DNA of 64,000 nt, taken from NCBI RefSeq assembly GCF_027594745.1, contig NZ_CP110854.1, positions 3,985,501 through 4,049,500 of the forward strand, read 5' to 3'. Positions 32,547 through 42,168 of this stretch are shown piece by piece. The position numbers were made by a program, and so were the translations under genes. The notes under the pieces were generated by a model. That model searched no databases. It was given only the letters and a program-made list of their open reading frames with translations, and was not told the DNA's origin. The stretch is from Saprospira grandis (GTDB taxonomy: Bacteria; Bacteroidota; Bacteroidia; Chitinophagales; Saprospiraceae). Numbering within the stretch: position 1 is the first letter of the stretch; every line of letters begins with the position of its first letter.

Positions 32547-33839
32547 ATGTATCAAGCACTTATTGCCCAAGAAAAGAAATTAGCAGTTATTGGTCTAGGT
32601 TATGTGGGCTTGCCCATCGCCTTGGCCTTTGCCAAAAAACTATCGGTTATTGGTTTTGACATCAATGCCGAAAGAGTGGCCCAAATGCAACAGCAGCAAG
32701 ATCCCTCTAAGGAGTTGGATGCCCAAGCTTTTGAAGGAGCCGATATTGTCTTTAGCCATGAGCTAGAGGATTTGCGCCAAGCCCATTTTTATGTGGTGGC
32801 CGTGCCTACGCCTATTGATAGCCATCGCAGCCCCAATCTTCATCCTTTGCTCTCGGCCTCCAAAACGGTGGGCCAAGTGCTCAAGAAAGGCGATTATGTC
32901 GTTTTTGAGTCTACGGTTTATCCCGGTTGCACCGAAGAAGATTGTGTCCCTATCCTAGAAGCCGAATCGGGCCTAAAGGCAGGCCTAGATTTTAAAGTGG
33001 GCTATTCGCCCGAGCGCATTAACCCCGGAGATAAGGAGCGCACTATCGAGAAGATTGTCAAGGTGGTTTCTGGAAATGATGAAGAGGCCCTAGAAAACAT
33101 TGCCCAAACCTATGAGCTCATTATTGAGGCCGGGGTGCATCGGGCCAGCAGCATCAAGGTAGCCGAGGCCGCCAAGGTCATTGAAAATACCCAGCGCGAC
33201 CTCAACATTGCTTTGATGAATGAGCTCTCTATCATTTTTGATAAAATGGACATCAATACCTATGAGGTCTTGAAAGCCGCAGGGACCAAATGGAACTTCC
33301 TCAATTTTTATCCGGGCCTAGTGGGCGGCCACTGTATTGGGGTAGACCCTTATTACTTGACCTACAAAGCGCAGCAACTCAACTATAACCCCCAAGTAAT
33401 TTTGAGTGGCCGCCGCATCAACGATAATATGGCCGAATATGTGGCCAAAAAGGCCTTGCAATTTATTTTGCAGACCGATACGCATCCCAAATCGGCCAAG
33501 GTATTGGTGAAGGGCATTACCTTTAAGGAAAATGTAGCCGATATTCGCAACTCTAAAGTGGCGGATTTGATTGCGGCCCTAAAAGATTATGCCTTGCAAG
33601 TAGAGGTGGTTGACCCCTATGCCGCAGCCGATGAAGTGGCCCATGAATACGGCATCGAATTGGCCGATGAGGTCGGAACAGACTACGATGTTGTCATTGT
33701 GGCCGTAGCCCATAAGGAATACAAGCAGCTAGATGCCGCTTATTTTCGTTCTATAAGCAAAGAGGGCGCACCTATTTTGGACCTTAAAAATTTATATGCA
33801 AATTGGGCGGAGGATTTGCCTGCTCGTTGGACACTTTAG
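32547..33839 (+). CDS. Nucleotide-sugar dehydrogenase (TviB/WbpO-type UDP-sugar 6-dehydrogenase)
   Basis: 430 residues. NAD-binding N-terminus KLAVIGLGYVGLPIALAFAK, middle VAVPTPID, ESTVYPGC, GYSPERINPGD and KVIENTQRDLNIALMNELSI, catalytic Cys in LVGGHCIGVDPYYLTYKAQ, C-terminal VKGITFKENVADIRNSKVAD. The GVDPYYL form with KVVSGND points to the TviB/WbpO/VipA group that oxidises UDP-GlcNAc or UDP-GalNAc to the uronic acid, rather than UDP-glucose dehydrogenase. It provides an acidic sugar for the neighbouring polysaccharide genes, separated only by a repeat block. Exact substrate needs assay. Confidence 0.9.
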   Translation: MYQALIAQEKKLAVIGLGYVGLPIALAFAKKLSVIGFDINAERVAQMQQQQDPSKELDAQAFEGADIVFSHELEDLRQAHFYVVAVPTPIDSHRSPNLHPLLSASKTVGQVLKKGDYVVFESTVYPGCTEEDCVPILEAESGLKAGLDFKVGYSPERINPGDKERTIEKIVKVVSGNDEEALENIAQTYELIIEAGVHRASSIKVAEAAKVIENTQRDLNIALMNELSIIFDKMDINTYEVLKAAGTKWNFLNFYPGLVGGHCIGVDPYYLTYKAQQLNYNPQVILSGRRINDNMAEYVAKKALQFILQTDTHPKSAKVLVKGITFKENVADIRNSKVADLIAALKDYALQVEVVDPYAAADEVAHEYGIELADEVGTDYDVVIVAVAHKEYKQLDAAYFRSISKEGAPILDLKNLYANWAEDLPARWTL

Positions 33840-34063
33840 GTTTTTTATTTACAATAAATTTTTAGTATAAATCCTGTAGAAGAGTACATCTTTTATGGGA
33901 TTTCTTTATCTTAGAAATTGATCTAACTTGCTTCAATATTTGCCAGATTAGAAAGGACTTTATCGCACTTTTACAGTCTAGAGTAGACTAGCAAGTTAGG
34001 ACATAACCCAAGGCCCATTCTATAGCACAGGACAGCCCCCTAAAAGAAAAAAAACATAAGCTT

Positions 34064-37000
34064 ATGCGAGAGATGAATCTATTTGTATTATTTATGATTT
34101 TACTTTTGCCTCTTCAGGCTCAGGTTGATTTAGGGGGGGACCAGCCGCTTTGCCCTGGTAGTAGTTTGACCTTAGATGCGGGCAATTCGGGCAGTAGTTA
34201 TTTGTGGAGTACGGGAGCTACTGGACAGATGATAACTGTGAGTAATCCAGGGATTTATTGGGTAGATGTGGATGCGGGTTCGGGTCCTGTTCGAGATAGC
34301 ATTGAGCTCTTGGCCGTGACGCCTTTGTCGGGACCAACATATTTATCAGATACCACAGTTTGTATTGGGAATTCTTTATTATTTTTGGGAGATCCTTCTG
34401 CGGCATATCAGTTTTGGTCTAGCCCTTTAGGAGGAATTTTGGGAGAGGGAGATAGTTTGTCTATGCTGCTACAGCAAGAGGACAGTTTGTATTGGAATGC
34501 CTACGCAAGTAGTTTGCAATATAACCGAGGCGAGCAGCAAAGAGGAACTACTTCACAGTCTGGATTTTATGCAACGGGTAATTATAGAGGGATTCGTTTT
34601 GATGCCAAAAAGTCCTTTGTATTGAGATCTGTAGAGGTGGGCTTTGATGGCAGTTTTACAGGCCAAATTAGTTTGCTAGATGCTTCGGGGCAGTCGTTGG
34701 CAACTTATACCGTGCAGACGGTAGGGCCCGGTGTTTTTGTTTTGCCCTTAAACTTTTCAGTGCCGCAGGCCAATGGCTTAGAGCTGCGTTTGACAGGGAG
34801 TGGTGGGCAGTCTTATATGGAATACCCCTATTCTAATTGGGCAAGTCATGATTATGAGGAGTTGAAATTGGTGGAGGGGACTCCCTATTCGGTGGTTTAT
34901 AGCTCTTTTTATAATTGGCAGATAGAGCGTTTTGCTTGTCCTGAGCAGCAAGGGGTTGCTTTAGGAAGTTTGTATACTCCTAGTACAGATTTTCCAGAAG
35001 ATACTTTGAGTTGTGGCAGTTCTGTTTTCTTGGATGCAAGCAATTCGGGACCAACAATTTACAACTGGAGCAATGGAGCGACTACCAGCAGCATTTTAGT
35101 AGGGAGTACACAGCAAGTTAGCCTAAGTATGACAGATAGCAGCGGAAGCTGTAGTTTTACGGATAGTATTTATGTGGAGGTGTTGCAGCCTCAGGGGCTG
35201 TATACAAATTTTACGGATAGTACAGCTTGTTTGGGCCAAACCTTAATCTTAGAAGCTTATAATGCCGCTAATACTACCTTTTGGCGTAGACAGGCTGATG
35301 ATAGTCTATTGGCTATTGGCAACAACTATGCTCTGACGGTAAGGGGGGCAGATAGTCTTTATGCACAAAGTTTTGGTGGCTATGAAATCTTGAGTCGGGG
35401 AGAAGAGCAACGAGGAACAACTTCACAGGCTAACTTTTATAACTTAGGAAATTATCGAGGAATAGTATTTAACGCTCTAACAGACTTTTATTTGGAATCA
35501 GTGGATATAGATCTGAATGGAGGGTTCTTAGGGGAGATACAGTTGCGTTCGCCTTCTGGGCAAATACTGCTGACTCAATCTATTAACACGGCTAATGCTG
35601 GAAGTCATACCTTGGTCCTTAACTTTACGGTACCTGCGGGCAATGGGATGGAATTGCGTTTAGTTGGTGCTGGTGGGCAAATGTATATGGAGTACCCCTA
35701 CAGTAATTGGTCTAGTTTACAGTATCCTGAATTAGAATTTGTAACGGGAACTCCTTATGGGACTGTTTATGCAGGCTTTTATAACTGGAAAATTCGGGAC
35801 TTCAAATGTGAAGAGCGGGCTTTGGTTCATTGGGATGCAGCTTATACGCCCTTAGTTGATTTCCCGACAGATACCATTAGCTGTGGAGCCAATGTTTTAC
35901 TGGATGCAAGCAATCTGGGGCCTACTATGTATAGCTGGAGTGATAGCAGCCAACAACCACAGCTTTTGGTTAGTAATAGTGGTCCTTATACCATTGACTT
36001 AGTAGATAGCACTGGCACTTGTGCTAGCCGAGACAGTATCTATGTAAATATTGTAGCCCCTTTGGGGGCCAGCAGCTCTTTGAACGACAGCAGCATTTGT
36101 GTGGGGCAAGAAATAAGCTTTTTGGCTCAATCAGCAGGCAGCCATCGTTTTTGGAGAGACTTTAACGGGCAGCTTTTAGCCGCTACAGATAGTCTATCTT
36201 TGCTGGTACAACAAACAGATAGCTTTTACTTGCAAGCTTTTGGCGCTTATGCCTTGAACACTAGAGGCGAAACACAAAGAAATACAACTACACAAGCAGG
36301 TTATTATAATGTGGGGAATTATCGAGGACTTCGTTTTAATGCCTTGACTGATTTCTACTTGGAATCTGTGGAAATAGATTTTAATGCTCCTTTTAGTGGT
36401 AGCGTACAGCTACTAGATGCCTCGGAGCAAATTTTGGCTACAGCCACAGTTAATGCCACAGCTGCGGGAACCCTACTACAAACCCTTAACTTTGTGGTTC
36501 CAGCGGCCAATGATTTAGAGTTGCGCCTAGTTGGAACTGGCGGGCAGGTCTTTGTGGAGTTTCCCTATTCAAATTGGTCTAGTTTGCAGTATGCCGATTT
36601 AGAAATATTGGGGGGAACACCTTTTTCCACAGTTTACAACTGCTTTTATAATTGGCAGCTTCGGGAGTATTTCTGCGAGGAGCGAGATACGGTAAATATC
36701 GACGCCTTGACTACCCCTACTTTTGACTTCCCTCAGGATAGTTTAGTTTGTGGGCAACAAGTAACCTTAGATATGAGCTACCTTTCTGCGGGCAGCTATA
36801 ATTGGAGTAATGGCAGCAGTTCGCCTAGCATTCAGCTCACGCAATCTCAAAATATAGAACTGTCAGCGGCTATCGGAAGTTGTAGTTATCAAGATAGTAT
36901 GCAGCTCTATATTGTAGATACCGTTGCTTTTCAATTGAATGATACGGTTTCTTGTGGTGGCGACTTAACCTTAGCCGCCAATGGAGATAGCTCGGGTATT

Positions 37001-40000
37001 TACCTTTGGTGGGATGCCGCTCAAGCTGGTCAGCTTTTGCATCAAGGACAAAACTATACTACAACTTTGTACGATAGTAGCCAGTTTTTTGTAGAAGCCT
37101 ATGCCAAGTTTCCAGAGATAACCACAGTAGGCTTTACGCAAAATAATAATACCACCCAAGGCGATTATTTTATCTTGCCTTCTGACCGTAGAGGAATTCG
37201 TTTTGATGTGGCCGAGGATATTTATTTGGAAACGGTTGATTTTTATGCCAATGGTCTAGTTAATGGCCGAGTACTAATTTTGGACCCTAACGGCCAGTCT
37301 ATTCATGAGCAGTTTTATAACTTCAATCATTTTGGCGCACTCACCATTGATATAAACGTATTTTTGAGACAGGGGACCGGCTACCAAATCCTTTTTGAGA
37401 AGTATGCGGGAACAGGGGCCCTTTATGCCGATTATCCCACGGCTTACCCCTTAGACTATGGCGCGATTCAAATGCAGGAGGGGGTGCCCTTTACTCAGGT
37501 GTATTACTATTTTTATAATTGGAAGTTGAGCGAACTGAGCTGCCCTAGCCAAAGACAAGCGATGAATGTAGATGTCCTTCCAACAATTAACACCAACTGG
37601 GGAAGAGACTCTACAGCCTGCGGAAATAGCCTAACCCTAGATCTTAGCTACCCTAATGCTAGTTATCTATGGTCTGACGGAAGTGTGACCCCAACAATTA
37701 CACTTAGTCAAAGTGATACGGTCTGGGTCCAAGCACAAATAGGAAGCTGTACCACAGAAGATACCCTGATTATTTATCTAACCAACCCCCCTAGCTTTAA
37801 TCAGTTGCCCAATGATACCACAGTTTGTGCCTCTGGAATCGATATTTTTGCAAGCAGTACCGGCTATACCCAAATTTGGTATGCCGATTCTATCGGACAA
37901 CAAATTTTGGGCTACGGAGATAGCTTGCACCTAACCGTTGCAGATAGTCAAACCATCTGGCTCGAGGGAGTAGACTTTATGCATTCTTCTCAATTTTATG
38001 GATGGCAAGAGTTCCCTACCCTAAATGGCTCTTATGAAGAAATTGGCAACTCTTTCTACCCCGAAAGAGGACTCTTCTTTGACGCCCAAGAACCCCTACT
38101 AATTGACCAGTTTTCTGTTTTTGCAGACTCTAGCGCAGAAGTCGAAATTGTACTGCTAGACCGTTTTGGCTATAGCTTGTATCGCCAAAATTATAACTTG
38201 CAGTTAGGAGAAAATATAATCAGCCCCCACTGGTTTGTACCTCAAGCTAATGGTTATCGACTAACTATCCGGATGATTTGGGGAAAAGGTATTTATACCA
38301 TAAATAGTTTCTCTTACCCACTAACTACTACTGCATTAACTATTCAATCTGGATACCCTCTAGCTTTAGGAACTTCTTACCCCGCCTTCTTCCGATGGGA
38401 AATTAGCCGCCTAGCTTGTGCCACTAACCGTATCCCCATTCAAGTTAATGTGCCCCCAAAACCAATCATCAGCATGCCTTCTGATACCGCTATCTGTGGA
38501 TCTGCCAATAACTTAACACTTTCTGCCACAACAACGAACCCCAATTATCAATACCAATGGAGTATGGGCGATACAAGCAATCAAGTTCATCTTAACCAAG
38601 CCGGTAGCTATAGCGTTACCGTGACCAATATGGGCCTTTGCGAAAGCCGAAAAAGCTTTGACCTGCAGCTGCTTTCACCCCCATTGCCCTATTTTGCCAG
38701 CGATAGTAGTATCTGTAGCTCTAGAACATTAGATATGTTGGCTCCGCCCAACAATGGAATCCTACAATGGCAAAATAGTCAGTCGGTGGCCTTCTTAGGG
38801 GCTCCATATACCGCCTATATAGATAGTAGCCAAAGCTTTATTATCCAAAATCAAGCAAAGGCCTATACCCGATTAGGCGAACAAATGGCCCCCAACCCAC
38901 AAAACCTTAACCAATATCAACCCTTTGTGTTGCCCAACCTCTTTGATGTGGCGCAGCCGATGCTGCTCGATTCGGTGGCGGTTTATGCCGCAACAGCCCC
39001 CACTACGGTGGAGCTGGTCCTTCGAGATAGCAGCAGTCAGGAGCTAGCCCGAAAGAGCTTTACTATCCAACAAGCACAAACAAAGGTGTTTTTACCCGCC
39101 AATTTCTTTATTCCGACGGGCAATGGGTACCGCTTAGAATTAGTGGGTCTAAATAGCGACTTTTTGATCCAACAAAACTTAAGTTATCCCATTAGCTCTA
39201 ATGCGCAATTGGCAACACTTACTGGAACCAGCTTGCCTGGCCTTAGCTATAGTCCTTTCTTCGATTGGCATTTTGGCTATGGGATGTCGGGCTGTGCCGC
39301 AAACCAAACCGATAGCTTTAGCGTAAATGTACGCCTGCCTTCTGTTTTAGCCGATAGCTTGTTTAGCTGCGATACCACAGTACTCGATGCTAGCTTTGCT
39401 CAAGCCCAATCTTATCACTGGAATACCGGCGAAACAACAGCAAGTATTATCGCCGATACAACAGGCCTTTATTATTTGAGTATGGATGCCGGAAATGGCT
39501 GCCAAACTAATGACTCTATCTTCTTTTACCTACCAGAACCTCTCGAATTACCCGCAGATGGCCCTCTTTGTACCGATGAACTTAGTAGTAATTATACGGA
39601 TAATATGGCCCAAAGCTTTAGCTGGTCTACGGGCGAAACAACAAGCCAGATTATTCCCCCTAGCCCCGGAAATTATAGCCTCAGTTTGCTCGATAATTTT
39701 GGTTGCCAGCTTTCGGATTCTATCTTTATTAGCCAGTTGGCCAGTCCGCCTGTTGTAAATATCGGCTCGCTGCTCCCTATTTGCGACAACCGTTTGCTCG
39801 ATGCGGGTTTTGGCAACCAAGGCTATAGCTATAGTTGGTCTACTGGCGATACCACACAGACCGTTTTGGCCAGTTCGGCTGGGGTCTATGAGGTGACGGT
39901 AACGGCCCCAACAGGCTGTAGCGGACAAGATTCGGTCATTTTGTATCAGGATAGTTTGCCCACGGCCAATTTTAGCTATACGGTCAGCGGCACTTCGGTG

Positions 40001-40480
40001 AGCTTTAGCAATTTGTCGGTCAATCAAACGAGCCAAGTTTGGTATTTTGGCGATAGCACGGCTACTAGTTTTGGCAGTCCCTTCCATTTTTATCCCGATA
40101 CGGGCTGCTATGAGGTTCGTCTCTATGCCTACAACGACTGCGGTTCGGATACGATTATTCAGGCTTTGCCGCTGGGGGTAGATCCCGCAACTTGCCAGCT
40201 CGGCACGGCAACGCTTTCCCTGGTCCAAGTTTATCAAGAGCTGCAGCTTTTCCCCAATCCCTCTTCGGGGCAGCTGAATGTACAGCTCAAGGCGGCCCCT
40301 TTATCAGATGGCGAACTTCGGATTTATAATTTATCTGGACAGTTGCTCAAACGGACCAATTGGCCGGCTGGGCAGCAGCTACAAGCTTTGCAGTTAGACG
40401 ATTGGCCCAATGGCCTTTACCTGTTAGAGCTGCATTTGCAAGGCGAAAGCTGGCGAAAACGCTTTGTCTTAACGCACTAA
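34064..40480 (+). CDS. Giant modular T9SS-secreted surface protein (2138 residues)
   Basis: Signal peptide LFVLFMILLLPLQAQ (ATG 34064 or 34073). After a short SprB/PKD-like start (CPGSSLTLDAGNSGSSYLWS), the protein repeats a module of about 289 residues six times. Each has a TNVWT-like C-rich Ig domain (CGxxVxLDAS...YxWSxG), a linker (C-x-G-x-x-[IL]-x-[FL]) and a jelly-roll-like domain ending [YF]-x-N-W with C a few residues on (FYNWQIERFAC at about 34905, 35770, 36640, 37510; FFRWEISRLAC near 38390; FFDWHF near 39255). Modules 1-3 are nearly alike, 4-6 progressively divergent. Then come Ig-like units, a PKD domain (near 1975-2055, VWYFGDSTATSF) and the T9SS type A sorting domain (LFPNPSSGQLNVQL to KRFVLTH). 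Likely an adhesin for gliding or prey contact. Confidence 0.9.
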   Translation: MREMNLFVLFMILLLPLQAQVDLGGDQPLCPGSSLTLDAGNSGSSYLWSTGATGQMITVSNPGIYWVDVDAGSGPVRDSIELLAVTPLSGPTYLSDTTVCIGNSLLFLGDPSAAYQFWSSPLGGILGEGDSLSMLLQQEDSLYWNAYASSLQYNRGEQQRGTTSQSGFYATGNYRGIRFDAKKSFVLRSVEVGFDGSFTGQISLLDASGQSLATYTVQTVGPGVFVLPLNFSVPQANGLELRLTGSGGQSYMEYPYSNWASHDYEELKLVEGTPYSVVYSSFYNWQIERFACPEQQGVALGSLYTPSTDFPEDTLSCGSSVFLDASNSGPTIYNWSNGATTSSILVGSTQQVSLSMTDSSGSCSFTDSIYVEVLQPQGLYTNFTDSTACLGQTLILEAYNAANTTFWRRQADDSLLAIGNNYALTVRGADSLYAQSFGGYEILSRGEEQRGTTSQANFYNLGNYRGIVFNALTDFYLESVDIDLNGGFLGEIQLRSPSGQILLTQSINTANAGSHTLVLNFTVPAGNGMELRLVGAGGQMYMEYPYSNWSSLQYPELEFVTGTPYGTVYAGFYNWKIRDFKCEERALVHWDAAYTPLVDFPTDTISCGANVLLDASNLGPTMYSWSDSSQQPQLLVSNSGPYTIDLVDSTGTCASRDSIYVNIVAPLGASSSLNDSSICVGQEISFLAQSAGSHRFWRDFNGQLLAATDSLSLLVQQTDSFYLQAFGAYALNTRGETQRNTTTQAGYYNVGNYRGLRFNALTDFYLESVEIDFNAPFSGSVQLLDASEQILATATVNATAAGTLLQTLNFVVPAANDLELRLVGTGGQVFVEFPYSNWSSLQYADLEILGGTPFSTVYNCFYNWQLREYFCEERDTVNIDALTTPTFDFPQDSLVCGQQVTLDMSYLSAGSYNWSNGSSSPSIQLTQSQNIELSAAIGSCSYQDSMQLYIVDTVAFQLNDTVSCGGDLTLAANGDSSGIYLWWDAAQAGQLLHQGQNYTTTLYDSSQFFVEAYAKFPEITTVGFTQNNNTTQGDYFILPSDRRGIRFDVAEDIYLETVDFYANGLVNGRVLILDPNGQSIHEQFYNFNHFGALTIDINVFLRQGTGYQILFEKYAGTGALYADYPTAYPLDYGAIQMQEGVPFTQVYYYFYNWKLSELSCPSQRQAMNVDVLPTINTNWGRDSTACGNSLTLDLSYPNASYLWSDGSVTPTITLSQSDTVWVQAQIGSCTTEDTLIIYLTNPPSFNQLPNDTTVCASGIDIFASSTGYTQIWYADSIGQQILGYGDSLHLTVADSQTIWLEGVDFMHSSQFYGWQEFPTLNGSYEEIGNSFYPERGLFFDAQEPLLIDQFSVFADSSAEVEIVLLDRFGYSLYRQNYNLQLGENIISPHWFVPQANGYRLTIRMIWGKGIYTINSFSYPLTTTALTIQSGYPLALGTSYPAFFRWEISRLACATNRIPIQVNVPPKPIISMPSDTAICGSANNLTLSATTTNPNYQYQWSMGDTSNQVHLNQAGSYSVTVTNMGLCESRKSFDLQLLSPPLPYFASDSSICSSRTLDMLAPPNNGILQWQNSQSVAFLGAPYTAYIDSSQSFIIQNQAKAYTRLGEQMAPNPQNLNQYQPFVLPNLFDVAQPMLLDSVAVYAATAPTTVELVLRDSSSQELARKSFTIQQAQTKVFLPANFFIPTGNGYRLELVGLNSDFLIQQNLSYPISSNAQLATLTGTSLPGLSYSPFFDWHFGYGMSGCAANQTDSFSVNVRLPSVLADSLFSCDTTVLDASFAQAQSYHWNTGETTASIIADTTGLYYLSMDAGNGCQTNDSIFFYLPEPLELPADGPLCTDELSSNYTDNMAQSFSWSTGETTSQIIPPSPGNYSLSLLDNFGCQLSDSIFISQLASPPVVNIGSLLPICDNRLLDAGFGNQGYSYSWSTGDTTQTVLASSAGVYEVTVTAPTGCSGQDSVILYQDSLPTANFSYTVSGTSVSFSNLSVNQTSQVWYFGDSTATSFGSPFHFYPDTGCYEVRLYAYNDCGSDTIIQALPLGVDPATCQLGTATLSLVQVYQELQLFPNPSSGQLNVQLKAAPLSDGELRIYNLSGQLLKRTNWPAGQQLQALQLDDWPNGLYLLELHLQGESWRKRFVLTH

Positions 40481-40489
40481 ATGAAGAAA

Positions 40490-40520
40490 GCCTCCAACTG
40501 TTTTAGCTGGGGGCTTTTTT
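40490..40520 (+). terminator. Intrinsic terminator of the giant surface-protein gene
   Basis: GCCTCCA (40490-40496) pairs with TGGGGGC (40508-40514) with one T-G wobble, followed by TTTTTT, nine bases after the stop codon. Confidence 0.75.
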
Positions 40521-40524
40521 ATGT

Positions 40525-40680
40525 TTTTTTGGGGCCTGCCGCCTTCGGCGGCCGGGCCCTTGCTGGGCTCGCAGGTCTGCTCGGCCCTTCGCTTTTTTCG
40601 CTTTGCTCAAAAAGCTCGGTCTGCCGCTGCGCGGCACCCTTTCAGGCCCCTAGGCCTGCGGCGGCTTTGCCGCCTGCTAG
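40525..40680 (+). repeat. GC-rich modular hairpin repeat, copy 13
   Basis: TTTTTTGGGGCCTGCCGCC-ttc-GGCGGC, GGGCCCTTGCTGGGCTCGCA, GGTCTGCTCGGCCC, variable TTCGCTTTTTTCGC/GCTCAAAAAGC, TCGGTCTGCCGC-tgc-GCGGCACCC, TTTCAGGCCCCTAGGCC, then GCGGC-ttt-GCCGC. It is continuous with array C to the right. Confidence 0.88.
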
Positions 40681-40770
40681 CTGTGGCTGCTGGTTGAAAC
40701 CAGCAGCCATATAACAGCGGTATTGCTTCGCAATGATCTATAAATGAGGGCTAAAGCTCTCATAAAGTGA
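40681..40770. repeat. Short-palindrome array C
   Basis: GGCTGCTGGTT-ga-AACCAGCAGCC (40685-40708, 11-bp stem), ATTGC-ttc-GCAAT (40722-40734) and ATGAGGGCT-aa-AGCTCTCAT (40744-40763). The order and the ATTGCTTCGCAAT spacer match arrays D (47128) and E (55350, reversed). Confidence 0.8.
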
Positions 40771-40832
40771 ACTGCCGAAGAAGAAGGCCAAAAGAAAAAA
40801 TGGATGAGCCATTTTTGCACTGCGGTTTGGCC

Positions 40833-41408
40833 TTACTGCTTTTTCTTTTGGGGTCTTTGCTGTAAAAAACAATCAAAAAAGCGGTCGTAAATAGCCAGTT
40901 GCTGGCCATTTTTGCTGCTTTCTTCGGTTTGTTGAAGTGCATAGAAGTAGTTGCCGCCCAAAAAGACGAGGAGGACAAAGAAAACCAGAAGTACATGTTC
41001 TCCAAGAATAAATAAAACAAATGGTCCACAAAAAATTAAGGTCTTAAGAGCAGCTCGTTTTACCCAAAGCCAGTAGCTTTTTTTGGGCGAGCTCCAATAT
41101 AGGCCCAGCAAAAACTTGCCAAAAGTGGCTTTCATGGGGCTGGTTTCAAAGGCCCAATGGTAGGCAAAAACAATAGCCGTAAAAAAGGGAATCCAGTTGA
41201 GCTTTTGCCCCAAGCGATTGGTATTCAGGGCTTGGGTATACTTTGCTGAAGAAGGGTCTAGACTAAGCTGTTGATAATAGAGCTCATATATTTGTTCTGA
41301 AAATAACTGAGAGAGATAAACAGAGAGCACTAAACAAAGAATGAGGTCCAGAAAGCTGGCAATTGTTCTTCTTTGTAGTCTGTCGCTTAAGTCTTTAGAT
41401 AATGCCAT
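40833..41408 (-). CDS. RDD-family membrane protein 5 of the cluster
   Basis: 191 residues. The RDD family has three to four membrane helices with conserved Arg and Asp: here SDRLQRRTIASFLDLILCLVL at the start, AFETSPMKATFGKFLLGLYW and KRAALKTLIFCGPF. It differs from its neighbours by a long loop (LSLDPSSAKYTQALNTNRLG). It is last of five RDD genes in one direction, after a GC block. RDD members elsewhere are implicated in ion transport or membrane stress; the role here is unknown. Confidence 0.8.
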   Translation of the reverse strand: MALSKDLSDRLQRRTIASFLDLILCLVLSVYLSQLFSEQIYELYYQQLSLDPSSAKYTQALNTNRLGQKLNWIPFFTAIVFAYHWAFETSPMKATFGKFLLGLYWSSPKKSYWLWVKRAALKTLIFCGPFVLFILGEHVLLVFFVLLVFLGGNYFYALQQTEESSKNGQQLAIYDRFFDCFLQQRPQKKKQ

Positions 41409-41470
41409 ATTGGGGTAGCGTTTATAGAGCGGAAAAGAAATTTAGCAGGGGCCAAAAAGGCCAAAAGCAG

Positions 41471-41610
41471 GGCGGCCGCCTTCGGCTGAGGGATGGATAG
41501 CAGTGGCCCGAAGGGCCAGACCCAGCCGCCTTTGGCGGCGCAGGGCCGAGCAGACCTGCGAGCTGCGGCACAGCCCGACCCGAGCGAAGCGAGTGGGCAG
41601 CCCCAAAAAA
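41471..41610 (-). repeat. GC-rich modular hairpin repeat, copy 14
   Basis: Minus-strand start TTTTTTGGGGCTGCCCACTCGC, TTCGCTCGGGTCGGGCTGTG, CCGCAGCTCGCAGGTCTGCTCGG, CCCTGCG-CCGCC-aaa-GGCGGC, TGGGTCTGGCCC-ttc-GGGCCACTGC, TCCATCCCTCAGCC and GGCGGCCGCC. It lies inside the RDD cluster, with its GGGGC end eight bases from the stop of RDD gene 4. Confidence 0.87.
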
Positions 41611-41617
41611 CAAACAG

Positions 41618-42112
41618 CTAGCTTTCTTCCTCTGGCAAATAAGTAAAATAGCTATTGCTCATTAGGCCGTGTAGTAATTGGCCCCGAGGGTGTTTATAAA
41701 TCATTTTGCTACCAATGAGGAGGATGCCCAAGTAGATAGCGCCCGCGAAGAAAAAAAGGTCCTGATCATAAACATACATATATATCGGAATGTTGACGAC
41801 GGTCGCCTTGATGAATAAACGAATAGAAAACTGAATAAAAGACGGTTTTTTTCCCTTTGTAGTGACCAATATTAAGTTCTTTAGATGTTGCATTGGGCTG
41901 GCCGACCAGAGCGAGAAAGCCGTATAATGATAGGCTAGGGCCACGCCAAGTTGGATAATCCACCAATAGAGCCAGTAATCTTGAAAGTACAGTTGTGATA
42001 GTAGTGGACTAACATCCGCTAGAATATTGATGCCCATGATGGAAAGAGCAACGATAATTATGCTATCTAGGACAAAAGTCAAAATACGGACACTAAATTC
42101 AACTTTTTGCAT
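41618..42112 (-). CDS. RDD-family membrane protein 4
   Basis: 164 residues. It starts MQKVEFSVRILTFVLDSIII, matching RDD gene 3 (KVELTARIMTFAIDSITIVV), and shares with it YWLYWWIIQLGVALAYHY, WSASPMQHLKNLILV and the ending GSKMIYKHPRGQLLHGLMSN. So genes 3 and 4 are a recent duplicate pair. Four hydrophobic segments. The gene spacing to gene 3 is 56 bases. Confidence 0.8.
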   Translation of the reverse strand: MQKVEFSVRILTFVLDSIIIVALSIMGINILADVSPLLSQLYFQDYWLYWWIIQLGVALAYHYTAFSLWSASPMQHLKNLILVTTKGKKPSFIQFSIRLFIKATVVNIPIYMYVYDQDLFFFAGAIYLGILLIGSKMIYKHPRGQLLHGLMSNSYFTYLPEEES

Positions 42113-42168
42113 GATTTGTTTGGGCTGTAGTCCTCACTTGAGCTCAAGTAGGAAGTAAAGAATAAAAT

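Noticed and set aside
39548..40237. 229-codon ORF antisense to the giant adhesin
   Set aside because: It is a shadow of the repetitive T9SS protein in the reverse frame; no RBS or family match.
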